Program-made: the position numbers and the translations under genes
Shown: positions 59,199 to 59,265 of the stretch, in pieces
Position numbering within the stretch: position 1 is the stretch's first letter
Layout: each line of letters opens with the position of its first letter
Notes under the pieces: model-generated
What the model saw: the letters and a program-made list of their open reading frames with translations, nothing else
Told to the model about the DNA's origin: nothing
The model's database searches: none
Origin: Parachlorella kessleri
Taxonomy: Eukaryota > Chlorophyta > Trebouxiophyceae > Chlorellales > Chlorellaceae
Direction of reading: 5' to 3'
DNA length: 59,265 nt
Assembly (NCBI GenBank): GCA_001598975.1
Contig: BBXU01001444.1
Location: 1 to 59,265, forward strand

Positions 59199-59265
59199 CT
59201 GGGGTACGGGCACTTGGATGTTGACACAATCAAAAACGACGCTGCACTAGGGGCGAGGCATGACT

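Noticed and set aside
58379..59224. 281-residue Ala/Pro-rich plus-strand open frame
   Set aside because: Mirror of the FG-nucleoporin exon. The minus strand carries true GLFG/SPFG repeats and joins in phase to further FG exons.
1..59265. Transposons, viral insertions, tRNA or rRNA genes
   Set aside because: No transposase, reverse transcriptase or integrase motif, long terminal repeats, tRNA cloverleaf or rRNA sequence was recognised by eye; a profile search could still find small ones.

Overview
The window is nuclear DNA of a eukaryote, most likely a green alga (Chlorophyta). It is GC-rich, every gene is cut into many short exons with strong GTGAGT/GTAAGC donors and pyrimidine-AG acceptors, CAG/CTG tracts are common, TGTAA polyadenylation motifs follow some genes, and two neighbouring genes encode secreted proteins with Ser-Pro hinges of the kind found in algal cell walls. 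Species cannot be fixed from the sequence. No rRNA, tRNA, CRISPR array or intact mobile element was seen. Exon coordinates below were read by eye from splice consensus and kept only where the reading phase carries across the junction; no transcripts or database searches were used.

Layout. 474-10708 (-): a chromomethylase-type DNA cytosine methyltransferase (BAH, MTase motif I, embedded chromodomain, motifs IV, VI, VIII), running off the left edge. 11504-14761 (+): a divergently transcribed 546-residue chromodomain protein. 14762-15874: 3' region and a lower-GC island with two small unrecognised ORFs. 15875-17260 (-): a small four-helix-type membrane protein. 18569-23949 (-): an 884-residue protein combining C4/RanBP2-like, CCCH and MYND zinc fingers around a Gln/Ala-rich linker. 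25919-32392 (-): a complete class I (RPD3-type) histone deacetylase with an N-terminal extension and a poly-Gln tail. 33090-42178 (+): a ~970-residue coiled-coil protein with a possible organelle-targeting N-terminus. 42981-49987 (+): a membrane-anchored cytochrome P450. 50999-53938 (+): a secreted protein with a (Ser-Pro)n hinge and two PAN/Apple-like domains. 54910-56652 (+): a secreted protein with a Ser/Pro-rich hinge and three 51-residue CYRY...WGWG repeats. 56960-59198 (-): the C-terminal part of an FG-repeat nucleoporin.

How it fits together. The left half holds three chromatin-silencing functions side by side (DNA methylation, chromodomain reading, histone deacetylation) plus a multi-zinc-finger protein. 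The right half is metabolic (P450), structural (coiled-coil) and extracellular (two hinge-type secreted proteins).

The most unusual feature is spread through several genes. Many exons are flanked by one to four degenerate tandem copies of their own edge, each copy carrying the splice site plus 20-60 bases of exon, at periods of about 60-170 bp. These 'ghost' exon edges lie upstream (acceptor side) or downstream (donor side) of the working exon in the methyltransferase, deacetylase, coiled-coil and P450 genes. Several GC-AG introns, confirmed by phase, are also present.
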